Under the pieces are notes generated by a model, which saw only the letters and a program-made list of their open reading frames with translations, was not told where the DNA came from and did no database searches. From positions 1-5,235 of the forward strand of contig DKLU01000163.1 of assembly GCA_002455915.1 (NCBI GenBank): a stretch of 5,235 nt of DNA, in the 5' to 3' direction. Origin of the DNA: Chryseobacterium sp. UBA6632 (GTDB lineage Bacteria; Bacteroidota; Bacteroidia; Flavobacteriales; Weeksellaceae). Both the position numbers and the translations under genes were made by a program. Shown piece after piece: positions 1-5,026 of the stretch (positions are counted from its first letter, which is position 1; each line of letters starts with the position of its first letter).

Positions 1-143
1 GTTTTAAAGTTTGTGGCATCAAAAAGAGTAATCGGAGCGGCACCGCTCTCACCTTTTAGAAGATTTTCCCAGTATTCTTTTGCATTATTTCCAATCGGCG
101 TTATTGCTCCAAAACCGGTTACAACTACTCTTTTTAATTCCAT
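1..143 (-). CDS. fabF: 3-oxoacyl-ACP synthase II, N-terminal part (cut by window edge)
   Basis: The reading frame opens at ATG 143-141 and runs off the left edge after 47 codons. It begins [18 protein letters not shown] and continues [16 protein letters not shown], the first strand and helix of FabF-type condensing enzymes (thiolase fold). The family elongates acyl-ACP with malonyl-ACP in the cytoplasmic type II fatty acid synthesis pathway; its Cys-His-His catalytic residues lie outside the window and cannot be checked. The gene starts 33 bases after the stop of acpP on the same strand, with no terminator between, so the two are almost certainly co-transcribed from the promoter upstream of acpP. 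Adjacent acpP and fabF are a very common bacterial arrangement, which supports FabF over other ketoacyl synthases. There is no Shine-Dalgarno motif, as usual for Bacteroidota. Confidence 0.93.
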   Translation of the reverse strand, partial: MELKRVVVTGFGAITPIGNNAKEYWENLLKGESGAAPITLFDATNFK

Positions 144-176
144 AAATTTTTTTTAATTTCTTTTTGTTGAAGAATA

Positions 177-416
177 TTATTTATTTACTACTTCTTCGAT
201 ATAAGCGATAGCGTGTCCTACAGTAGTAATTTTTTCTGCTTGATCATCAGGGATTTGAATGTTAAATTCTTTTTCGAATTCCATGATAAGTTCAACTGTA
301 TCCAAAGAGTCTGCTCCTAAATCGTTAGTGAAGCTAGCTTCTGGAGTTACTTCTGTTTCTTCAACGTCAAGCTTATCAGCGATGATAGCTTTTACTCTTG
401 ATGCAATGTCTGACAT
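177..416 (-). CDS. acpP: Acyl carrier protein
   Basis: This 79-residue acidic protein is full length for AcpP. The phosphopantetheine attachment motif GADSLD is at residues 34-39, with Ser37 as the modified serine, followed by the recognition helix [12 protein letters not shown]. It carries growing acyl chains as thioesters between the enzymes of type II fatty acid synthesis in the cytoplasm and needs a holo-ACP synthase to attach the arm. It is the first gene of an operon with fabF, 33 bases downstream. The start at ATG 416-414 gives the standard [12 protein letters not shown] amino end. A Bacteroidota promoter box lies about 32 bases upstream, predicting a leader of roughly 25 nt. Its codons are more GC-rich than the surrounding intergenic DNA, as expected of a highly expressed core gene. 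Confidence 0.98.
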   Translation of the reverse strand: MSDIASRVKAIIADKLDVEETEVTPEASFTNDLGADSLDTVELIMEFEKEFNIQIPDDQAEKITTVGHAIAYIEEVVNK

Positions 417-447
417 AGTAAATTATTTTTTTAATTGTTAGATGGTG

Positions 448-455
448 CAAATATA
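448..455 (-). promoter_or_regulatory. Promoter -7 box for acpP-fabF
   Basis: Read on the minus strand this is TATATTTG, an exact match to the Bacteroidota primary sigma factor box TAnnTTTG. Transcription would start near position 441-443, leaving a leader of about 25 nt before the acpP ATG. I see no clear TTG-type -33 element at the usual spacing; the region upstream is only T-rich. The position fits the operon well. Confidence 0.7.
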
Positions 456-747
456 TAAAATTCTTTACGATAAAACATTTTTTTACTCTTTTTTGTGGCG
501 CGTAGGTATGTATTTTATAATATTTGAGGGTATTATTTTAGTTTTCAGGAGTTTATATTTTAACATTTAATGCAAAGGTTTCAGTTTAACTAAAATTAAA
601 TTTTTCTTAAACCCGATACTATATATAATAAGAACATAGATTCAATTAAAATGACTTTTTAAACAAAGTAAAGTTGAGCTTTTTAACAAACCAAAGAGGT
701 GTGAAATTGATGGAAATTTGTATCAACAAAATTCAATAATAAAAAAA
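456..747. other. Intergenic region between divergent acpP and the SDR gene
   Basis: This stretch separates the divergently read acpP and dehydrogenase genes. It is very AT-rich. I find no open frame of useful length, no tRNA, no strong hairpin and no repeat array. It must hold the promoter of the dehydrogenase gene, but no exact TAnnTTTG box is present on the plus strand; the only TTTG is in GAAATTTG at 713-720, which lacks the leading T. A purine run AAGAGGTG at 694-701 stands out from the background. Confidence 0.6.
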
Positions 748-1644
748 ATGAAAAAAGTTTGGTTTATCACAGGAAGTTCAAAAGGTTTAGGTAAAAATCT
801 TGTTGAAGCAGTTTTAGCAAAAGGAGATTACGTGGTGGCAACCGCAAGAAATCCTCAACAGTTAAATGATTTGGTTGAAAAATATCCGGAACAAATTTTA
901 GCTTTGGAATTGGATGTTCAGAACAAAGAACAGATTTATTCAACAGTAGAAAAAGCGATGGATTATTTTGGAAGAATCGATGTATTGGTAAATAACGCAG
1001 GTTTCGGAATTACTGGAGCGGCAGAAGCTTTTACCAATGAGCAAGTCCGAAATCAGCTTGAAGTCAATTTATACGCGCCGATTGAAGTAACGAGAGCGGT
1101 TTTGCCTTATATGAGAAAACAACGTTCGGGAAATATTTTACAGATCAGTTCTGTTGGCGGTAGAGTAGGGAATGCGGGACTTTCTATTTATCAGGCGGCA
1201 AAATTTGGTCTTTCAGGATTTTCAGAATCATTAAGCAAAGAAATTGCACCTCTCGGAATTAAAGTGACGTGCATTGAGCCTGGTGGTTTCCGTACAGAAT
1301 GGGCAGGTTCTTCGATGAGCTTTGCTAAAGACATTGAAGGATATGAATCAACGGTTGGCGGAATTAAAGAACATCTAACTTCAGGAAAATTTTTACCGAT
1401 GGGTGATCCTGCTAAAGCGGCGAAAGTAATGATTGATGTTGTGGAAAACGAAAACCCTCCTTTGCATTTGGTGTTAGGAAGTGAAGCGGCGGCTATTTTG
1501 AGAGCAACCGACGAACAGAGAAAGGCAGAATTTGAAAAATGGCTGGATGTGACGATTTCTACCGATCATGATGAAGCGGTGAGTATGTTTGAAAGTGAAT
1601 ACGGTAAACAATATTTGGCTCACAAAGGTATTAGTTTAAAGTAA
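748..1644 (+). CDS. Short-chain dehydrogenase/reductase, probably NADP-dependent
   Basis: This 298-residue protein is a classical SDR with a complete active site. The cofactor motif TGSSKGLG is at residues 8-15, Asp56 follows the third strand, NNAG is at 82-85, and the catalytic set is Asn107, Ser135, Tyr148 and Lys152 (YQAAK). Arg34 just after the second strand (ATARNP) favours NADP(H) over NAD(H). It should act in the cytoplasm on a carbonyl or hydroxyl substrate that the sequence does not reveal. At about 298 residues it is longer than the usual 250, the extra part being the C-terminal substrate-cap region after PGGFRTEW (residues 178-185), as in the 17-beta-hydroxysteroid-dehydrogenase-like subgroup. 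ATG 748 was chosen because it places the first strand at residue 3; the upstream in-frame TTG at 718 would add ten unstructured residues. A terminator follows, and the next gene is an AraC-type regulator that may control it. Confidence 0.93.
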   Translation: MKKVWFITGSSKGLGKNLVEAVLAKGDYVVATARNPQQLNDLVEKYPEQILALELDVQNKEQIYSTVEKAMDYFGRIDVLVNNAGFGITGAAEAFTNEQVRNQLEVNLYAPIEVTRAVLPYMRKQRSGNILQISSVGGRVGNAGLSIYQAAKFGLSGFSESLSKEIAPLGIKVTCIEPGGFRTEWAGSSMSFAKDIEGYESTVGGIKEHLTSGKFLPMGDPAKAAKVMIDVVENENPPLHLVLGSEAAAILRATDEQRKAEFEKWLDVTISTDHDEAVSMFESEYGKQYLAHKGISLK

Positions 1645-1663
1645 AAAGGTAAAAAAGCCAAGT

Positions 1664-1699
1664 TGATTGATGATAAAATAAGTTTTTATTTTTCAATCA
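1664..1699 (+). other. AT-rich hairpin downstream of the SDR gene
   Basis: TGATTG at 1664-1669 pairs with CAATCA at 1694-1699, and inside it ATAAAA can pair with a T-rich TTTTAT segment. The structure has no clean uridine tail of its own, so it may be an attenuating or RNA-stabilising 3' UTR stem ahead of the true terminator. The pairing is visible; the role is a guess. Confidence 0.3.
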
Positions 1700-1739
1700 G
1701 TTGTTCTTTGGTCTTATATTGAGTTATTTTAATTAATTG

Positions 1740-1769
1740 ATGAGGCTGTAAAAAATGCAGTCTCATTTT
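1740..1769 (+). terminator. Rho-independent terminator of the SDR gene
   Basis: TGAGGCTG (1741-1748) pairs with CAGTCTCA (1758-1765) with one G-U pair, extended by A1740-T1766, around a 9-nt loop. TTTT, then C and TTATTTTTG follow immediately, giving the uridine-rich tail. The gene it ends is the dehydrogenase about 95 bases upstream. The tail overlaps the promoter box of the next gene. Confidence 0.75.
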
Positions 1770-1771
1770 CT

Positions 1772-1779
1772 TATTTTTG
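1772..1779 (+). promoter_or_regulatory. Promoter -7 box for the AraC-family regulator
   Basis: TATTTTTG is an exact match to the Bacteroidota box TAnnTTTG. It lies only six bases before the ATG at 1786, so the transcript would begin at or within a few bases of the start codon. No convincing TTG -33 element is present; the expected place is inside the terminator hairpin. The box could be a chance product of the terminator T run. Confidence 0.45.
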
Positions 1780-1785
1780 TATGAA

Positions 1786-2589
1786 ATGAAATCTAAAAGA
1801 GAAGATTTTGGCAATATCGTTTATTCCTGTTATACGCAACTGAGCCGACAGGGAGAGCATTTTGTGTCGGATCATGTGCTGAGTTATCAGATCTCGGGAG
1901 ACTTGGTTTTGAACGACGGTTTTCATGATTATTCAGCAAAAGATGGTTCTATCCGTTTTTTGAGGAGAAATCAGTTGTTGAAATTTATCAAGCAACCGCC
2001 TCCGAATGGCGAATTTCAGTCTTTATCCATTTATCTCGATCAACAAACGTTAAAAGACTTTAGTGTTGAATATAATTTGATCTCCGAAAAAAAAGAGCAT
2101 CATAAGCCGTTGTGGTTATTGCATGAAAGTTCGGAGCTTCAAAATTATATGCATTCCTTATTAATATATCAAAATTCAGGAAAACTTTCAGATCCTCGTT
2201 TGGTTGATCTCAAAATAAAAGAAGCGCTGATTTTATTGCTTCAGGAAGATCCAGAATTAAAAAATATTTTGTTTGATTTTAATGAACCTGGCAAAATTGA
2301 TATTGAAGCATTTATGAATAAAAACTTTCATTTTAATGTTAATTTAGATCGGTTTGCTTATTTAACGGGAAGAAGTTTAGCAACATTCAAGCGTGATTTT
2401 GAAAAGATTTTCGGAAGCACACCTGGAAAATGGTTGCTCAGAAAAAGATTGCAGGAGGCGCATTATTTAATTTTAGAAAAAGGAAAAATGGCTTCTGACA
2501 TTTATCTTGATTTAGGGTTTGAAGATCTTTCTCATTTTTCATTTGCTTTTAAAAAACATTTTGGTGCATCGCCAAGTAAAATAATTTAG
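1786..2589 (+). CDS. AraC-family transcriptional regulator
   Basis: This 267-residue protein has the layout of AraC/XylS regulators. The N-terminal part (residues about 1-155) contains the strand pattern HVLSYQISGDLVL at 30-42, resembling cupin-like sensing domains of the ExsA type. The C-terminal part has two helix-turn-helix units: the first around 187-226 (LDRFAYLTGRSLATFKRDF, then FGSTPGKWLLRKRL), the second around 236-266 (ASDIYLDLGFEDLSHFSFAF, then KKHFGASPSKI). The spacing and the F-K-x-x-F-G-x-x-P ending are diagnostic. It should bind DNA as a transcription activator; the ligand is unknown. ATG 1786 was chosen over in-frame TTG 1777, which lies inside the promoter box. Its location after the dehydrogenase suggests local control of that gene, which is inference. 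The nuclease gene starts 15 bases after its stop and may share its transcript. Confidence 0.92.
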   Translation: MKSKREDFGNIVYSCYTQLSRQGEHFVSDHVLSYQISGDLVLNDGFHDYSAKDGSIRFLRRNQLLKFIKQPPPNGEFQSLSIYLDQQTLKDFSVEYNLISEKKEHHKPLWLLHESSELQNYMHSLLIYQNSGKLSDPRLVDLKIKEALILLLQEDPELKNILFDFNEPGKIDIEAFMNKNFHFNVNLDRFAYLTGRSLATFKRDFEKIFGSTPGKWLLRKRLQEAHYLILEKGKMASDIYLDLGFEDLSHFSFAFKKHFGASPSKII

Positions 2590-2604
2590 TTATAATTAAA
2601 AAAA

Positions 2605-3084
2605 ATGAAGTTGAAATTTGTAGGTATAGCCTTATTAATGGGCTGTAATATGCTGTTTGCGCAGTCGAAAGGGAAAGTGATAAAAGTAAAAGACGGAGAT
2701 ACGGTCGTGGTCTTGCTGGGAAATAATCATCAGGAAACATTGAGGTTAGCGGAAGTTGATTGCCCCGAAAATAATCAAGCTTTTGGTAAGAATGCAAAAC
2801 AATTTACCAGTTCGCAAGTTTTCGGTAAAAAAGTGACTTTTTACAGAGTGAATAAAGACCGATACAAGCGTACGGTGGCTAAAATATTCTATGACAACGA
2901 TAAATATCTGTCTGCTGAAATTATAAAAGCTGGCTTGGGATGGTGGTATTTTAAAGCATCCAAAGATTTAGATCTAAAGAATTATGAACTCGTCGCCAGA
3001 AATAAAAAGATAGGGCTTTGGTCTGATAAACGAGCAATTTCACCCTGGGAATTTAGAAGTAATAAGAAAAAAGAGGTTTTGTAA
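2605..3084 (+). CDS. Secreted thermonuclease-like (SNase) protein
   Basis: This 159-residue protein matches the staphylococcal nuclease family, which cuts DNA and RNA with calcium. The catalytic pattern is intact: DGDT at residues 30-33, LRLAEVDCPE at 46-55 giving Arg47, Asp52 and Glu55, and Arg89 in the YKRTVAKI segment; these correspond to Asp21, Arg35, Asp40, Glu43 and Arg87 of the S. aureus enzyme. Cys53 replaces the usual Thr of DTPE. Residues 1-20 are a signal peptide (MKLKFVGIALLMGCNMLFAQ) with probable cleavage at FA|Q or AQ|S, so it acts in the periplasm or outside. LMGC at 11-14 looks a little like a lipobox, so a lipoprotein is possible but less likely. It begins 15 bases after the AraC-family stop and has no obvious promoter of its own. 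The end of the gene lies inside the terminator hairpin. Confidence 0.92.
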   Translation: MKLKFVGIALLMGCNMLFAQSKGKVIKVKDGDTVVVLLGNNHQETLRLAEVDCPENNQAFGKNAKQFTSSQVFGKKVTFYRVNKDRYKRTVAKIFYDNDKYLSAEIIKAGLGWWYFKASKDLDLKNYELVARNKKIGLWSDKRAISPWEFRSNKKKEVL

Positions 3085-3102
3085 TTTACAAAACCTCTTT
3101 TT
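3068..3102 (+). terminator. Strong terminator hairpin overlapping the end of the nuclease gene
   Basis: AAAAAGAGGTTTTGTAA (3068-3084) is a perfect inverted repeat of 3086-3102 with one central base. The left arm encodes the last residues KKEVL and the TAA stop; the right arm ends in five T's. The A run on the other side means it could also stop transcription arriving on the minus strand from the gene ending at 3244. Confidence 0.88.
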
Positions 3103-3243
3103 GTGGAGTTGGAGGATATAAAATTATCTTTTACTATCAGGTAGTTACGTTTTAGTTTTATACGTTGCTACCACTAATGCTACAACCTTTATCAGATTAT
3201 ATTCATTTCAAATCTGCTAGAAATCGGTCATTACAATTGTAAG
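3103..3243. other. Gap between convergent genes
   Basis: This gap separates the nuclease terminator from the end of the membrane protein gene. It has no open frame of note. It contains the perfect 12-base palindrome TTACAATTGTAA (3231-3242) next to the membrane protein stop codon, and a weak inverted repeat CAGATT/AATCTG (3193-3198 and 3211-3216). Neither has a uridine tail in the minus direction. This is the likely left border of the AT-rich cassette, but no direct repeats or attachment site are visible. Confidence 0.5.
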
Positions 3244-4107
3244 TTATTCTTTTTCTGCCTTTTCTTTTAATTCTTGAAAGTTTTCTTCGGTTAATTTAGT
3301 TTTGTATACTTCAATAACATATTCCAGAAATATTTCAACTTTTTTAAACACTCCAACATCAAGGTCGTGATCGATATAATCTTCAGTTTGAAGAGTTTCA
3401 CTTTGATCTGACTGGAGAGAAGAAAGTCGTTCAATAACACGTAGATTTATAAATCCTATATTTCGAAAGAACATCTTTTTTAGATTATCTAACTCTTCTA
3501 TTTCCAAATCGGTAGAAAAAAGTAAATCATTAAGTACTTTAACCGAATTATAAGATATATGGGCAAATTTGTTTAATTCTGATTTGTTATTTGCTAGTAG
3601 AACGCTGTTTGCAATAACACTTTCTTTTTTAGCCTTCAAGTACTCTTCATGAGAATCGAAAACTCCTCGAAATGTAACATTTAAATTATCATAAAGAAAA
3701 ATTATTGCATTTTGACCTTTATATATTGTTTCGTCATGTGTTATAGAAAAATTCTCAATATTTTTCTCAAATCTTTCTAGCTGATTGTATACCAAATTTG
3801 TAACCCGATTTATCAAAAATTCTTTTCTCGTGTCTTTCATTTCTTGTCTTTGCAAAACAAGTTCAGTTCTTTGATTACTTAATTCTTCTCTCTGAATTAA
3901 AAGTGTTATGATCAATCCAGAAAAAGTTAATGCAGAGAATATAGCGTTTAATGCACCGAATGTATCTCCAAATGTTCCGCTTTGAGTCCAATCATTAAAA
4001 TAATTATTAACTAAAAAAGGATAAATTAATGAACAAGCTATCAATAAGATACTGATAACAATAAAAAGTTGTAAGTAACTTTTGAAGTAATTTCTCAGCT
4101 TTTTCAT
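3244..4107 (-). CDS. Two-helix membrane protein, PutAbiC-like (putative phage abortive infection)
   Basis: This 287-residue protein has two N-terminal membrane helices, about residues 11-33 (YLQLFIVISILLIACSLIYP) and 49-71 (TFGALNAIFSALTFSGLIIT), then a charged predicted coiled coil (about 72-97, QREELSNQRTELVLQRQEMK) and a soluble C-terminal region rich in Lys and Glu. The segment W-x4-FGDTFGALNAIFSALTF, followed by QREEL repeats, is what I recall of the PutAbiC family and related two-helix proteins found in defence islands; the molecular activity of that family is not established. It is the last gene of the minus-strand cassette, 36 bases after the tRNA-like RNA, and could be read from the HEPN gene promoter or from a box at 4130-4137. 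The ATG at 4107-4105 gives a normal MKKLRNYFKS inner-membrane start. Family assignment is from memory and needs a profile search. Confidence 0.72.
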   Translation of the reverse strand: MKKLRNYFKSYLQLFIVISILLIACSLIYPFLVNNYFNDWTQSGTFGDTFGALNAIFSALTFSGLIITLLIQREELSNQRTELVLQRQEMKDTRKEFLINRVTNLVYNQLERFEKNIENFSITHDETIYKGQNAIIFLYDNLNVTFRGVFDSHEEYLKAKKESVIANSVLLANNKSELNKFAHISYNSVKVLNDLLFSTDLEIEELDNLKKMFFRNIGFINLRVIERLSSLQSDQSETLQTEDYIDHDLDVGVFKKVEIFLEYVIEVYKTKLTEENFQELKEKAEKE

Positions 4108-4129
4108 TTTAAAGTTTTAGTTTTTTAAT

Positions 4130-4137
4130 CAAAGCTA
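4130..4137 (-). promoter_or_regulatory. Possible internal promoter box before the PutAbiC-like gene
   Basis: On the minus strand this is TAGCTTTG, an exact TAnnTTTG match, 22 bases before the ATG at 4107. It starts seven bases after the end of the tRNA-like RNA. No matching -33 element is clear; the expected place falls in the 3' half of the RNA gene. It may let the membrane protein be made independently of the upstream gene, or it may be chance in AT-rich DNA. Confidence 0.35.
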
Positions 4138-4143
4138 TAGATG

Positions 4144-4244
4144 TGCATCACCGGGGATTCGAACTCCGACTCATTCCTCTTCATCACATAATTAAGAAAA
4201 TTAGATGATGGAGGAGGATGCTCTAACCGTTAAGCTAGTGACGC
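4144..4244 (-). ncRNA. tRNA-like RNA with a 34-nt anticodon loop forming an extra hairpin
   Basis: Read on the minus strand, this 101-nt RNA has most tRNA landmarks. Acceptor arms GCGTCAC (4244-4238) and GTGATGC (4151-4145) form 7 pairs with one G-U; U8 A9 follow; the D stem GCTT/GAGC encloses AACGGTTA with the invariant GG; the T loop is TTCGAAT (4163-4157) in stem CGGAG/CCCCG with one A-C mismatch; A73 is at 4144 and no CCA is encoded. The stem TCCTC/GAGGA (4218-4214, 4179-4175) sits where the anticodon stem belongs, but it encloses 34 nt instead of 7. These fold further into a rod, so no anticodon can be assigned. The variable region is 6 nt. It overlaps the end of the HEPN gene by 10 nt and precedes the membrane gene by 36. 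I read it as a tRNA mimic, not a decoding tRNA; a degraded tRNA is the alternative. Confidence 0.8.
4182..4210 (-). other. Hairpin inserted in the anticodon loop of the tRNA-like RNA
   Basis: CATCA (4210-4206) pairs with TGATG (4186-4182); next comes a U-G pair (4205/4187), a C-U mismatch (4204/4188), and TAATT (4203-4199) pairing with AATTA (4193-4189), closing a 5-nt loop TTCTT. It joins the anticodon stem through an internal loop of CTC opposite AA. About 27 nt exceed a normal 7-nt loop. The length is far below group I introns, and the junction is not a bulge-helix-bulge. Confidence 0.75.
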
Positions 4245-5026
4245 AGTGATGAAATTATTTTTTTCGCTTCCTCTTTTTCAATACCAAATTTCGAAGTTAT
4301 ATGCCCAACTAAAGCATTTTCTTTTCGTTCTAGGTTTTGATTTAATTCTTTATAAAAATCATTGCGAAGATAGTAATTTTTTAATTCTTCATTTGTTGGT
4401 TTTATAATATCAGATAAAGTATTAGCAATATCTTTTAAAACAGTTGTAAATAAGAGAAAATCATCAAAACAAATATTATCAAATTCGTTTGGGGCAGAGA
4501 ATTTGGGATAATTTTCTTTTATTTTATCTTCGTATTTTTTTATTTTTATATAAGCCTTTTCAACTTTAGTATCTTGAATTATTTCATGAGAATATTTATT
4601 TCTAATAACTCTGTAATAGTCAAAAATTTCAAGTCTAAATTCTCCAATTCGTTCTTTTCCTTGATTTATAGGAATGATTTTTCTAATAGTTTTTACAAGC
4701 AAGTTATCTGAACTATTGTCAAGTTTCCAATCTGTATTTTTTAAGTCGTTACATTCCTCTTTGAATTTATGAAGAAATAATTCGGCATTTTGATAAACAG
4801 ATAAAATGTAGCTTTGAGATATTCTAGAACGATATATAGATTCATCTACAGAATTAACTTTGATATGTAAACTATCAGACTGTTGCTCAATAAATTTACT
4901 AAAGTCTCCTGAACTTTCGGCTTGTTTTATAAAATTAACAACCGCCAATTCTGTGAACTCAACAATTGCATCAAATCTACCTAAATTTTTATATAAATTC
5001 GAAACACATTCTAGTCTAAATGCCAT
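4235..5026 (-). CDS. HEPN-domain protein, probable ribonuclease
   Basis: This 263-residue soluble protein has no signal peptide or membrane helix. Residues 136-148 read DYYRVIRNKYSHE, in which Arg142-X4-His147 is the R-X4-6-H signature of HEPN domains, many of which are metal-independent ribonucleases in toxin, PrrC/RloC-type and Cas13 systems. The helix before it (EFRLEIFDYY) and the helical segment SRISQSYILSVYQNAELFLH (67-86) fit the four-helix HEPN bundle. The HepT variant motif with Tyr two residues after His is absent (HEI). The C-terminal third is charged and helical (ELNQNLERKENA, then KEEAKKII) and may bind RNA or a partner. Its TAG stop lies within the tRNA-like RNA, so the two share one transcript unless the RNA has its own promoter. 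Start ATG 5026-5024 is the only ATG before an upstream in-frame stop near 5066. A specific family name was not recognised. Confidence 0.75.
   Translation of the reverse strand: MAFRLECVSNLYKNLGRFDAIVEFTELAVVNFIKQAESSGDFSKFIEQQSDSLHIKVNSVDESIYRSRISQSYILSVYQNAELFLHKFKEECNDLKNTDWKLDNSSDNLLVKTIRKIIPINQGKERIGEFRLEIFDYYRVIRNKYSHEIIQDTKVEKAYIKIKKYEDKIKENYPKFSAPNEFDNICFDDFLLFTTVLKDIANTLSDIIKPTNEELKNYYLRNDFYKELNQNLERKENALVGHITSKFGIEKEEAKKIISSLRH

Noticed and set aside
259..441. Plus-strand open frame of 60 codons opposite acpP
   Set aside because: It is antisense to the certain acpP gene, is serine-rich low-complexity sequence and resembles no family.
713..720. GAAATTTG as promoter box for the dehydrogenase gene
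   Set aside because: It lacks the first T of TAnnTTTG and has no -33 partner at the usual spacing.
710..739. Nine-residue leader peptide (ATG 710, stop 737-739) with AAGAGGTG about eight bases ahead
   Set aside because: It is too short to support, and Bacteroidota rarely use Shine-Dalgarno motifs; the spacing may be chance.
718..747. TTG start giving ten extra residues for the dehydrogenase
   Set aside because: The extension has no family support; ATG 748 puts the first strand and cofactor motif at the usual position.
2549..2797. Minus-strand open frame of 82 codons
   Set aside because: It lies opposite the end of the AraC-family gene and the start of the nuclease gene, both strongly supported, and shows no family features.
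3231..3242. Palindrome TTACAATTGTAA as a terminator or operator
   Set aside because: It has no T tail in the minus direction and stands alone; short AT-rich palindromes are common by chance.
4182..4210. Group I or archaeal-type intron in the anticodon loop
   Set aside because: About 27 extra bases is far too short for a group I intron, and the junction is a 3-by-2 internal loop, not a bulge-helix-bulge.
4144..4244. A normal decoding tRNA or class II tRNA with a long variable arm
   Set aside because: No 7-nt anticodon loop can be drawn with a stem at the right distance from the D arm; the extra bases lie inside the anticodon stem, not in the variable region.
4144..4244. tRNA gene used as an attachment site of an integrative element
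   Set aside because: No integrase gene and no repeat of the RNA 3' end is seen elsewhere in the window; the overlap is at the 5' end, opposite to what integration would leave.
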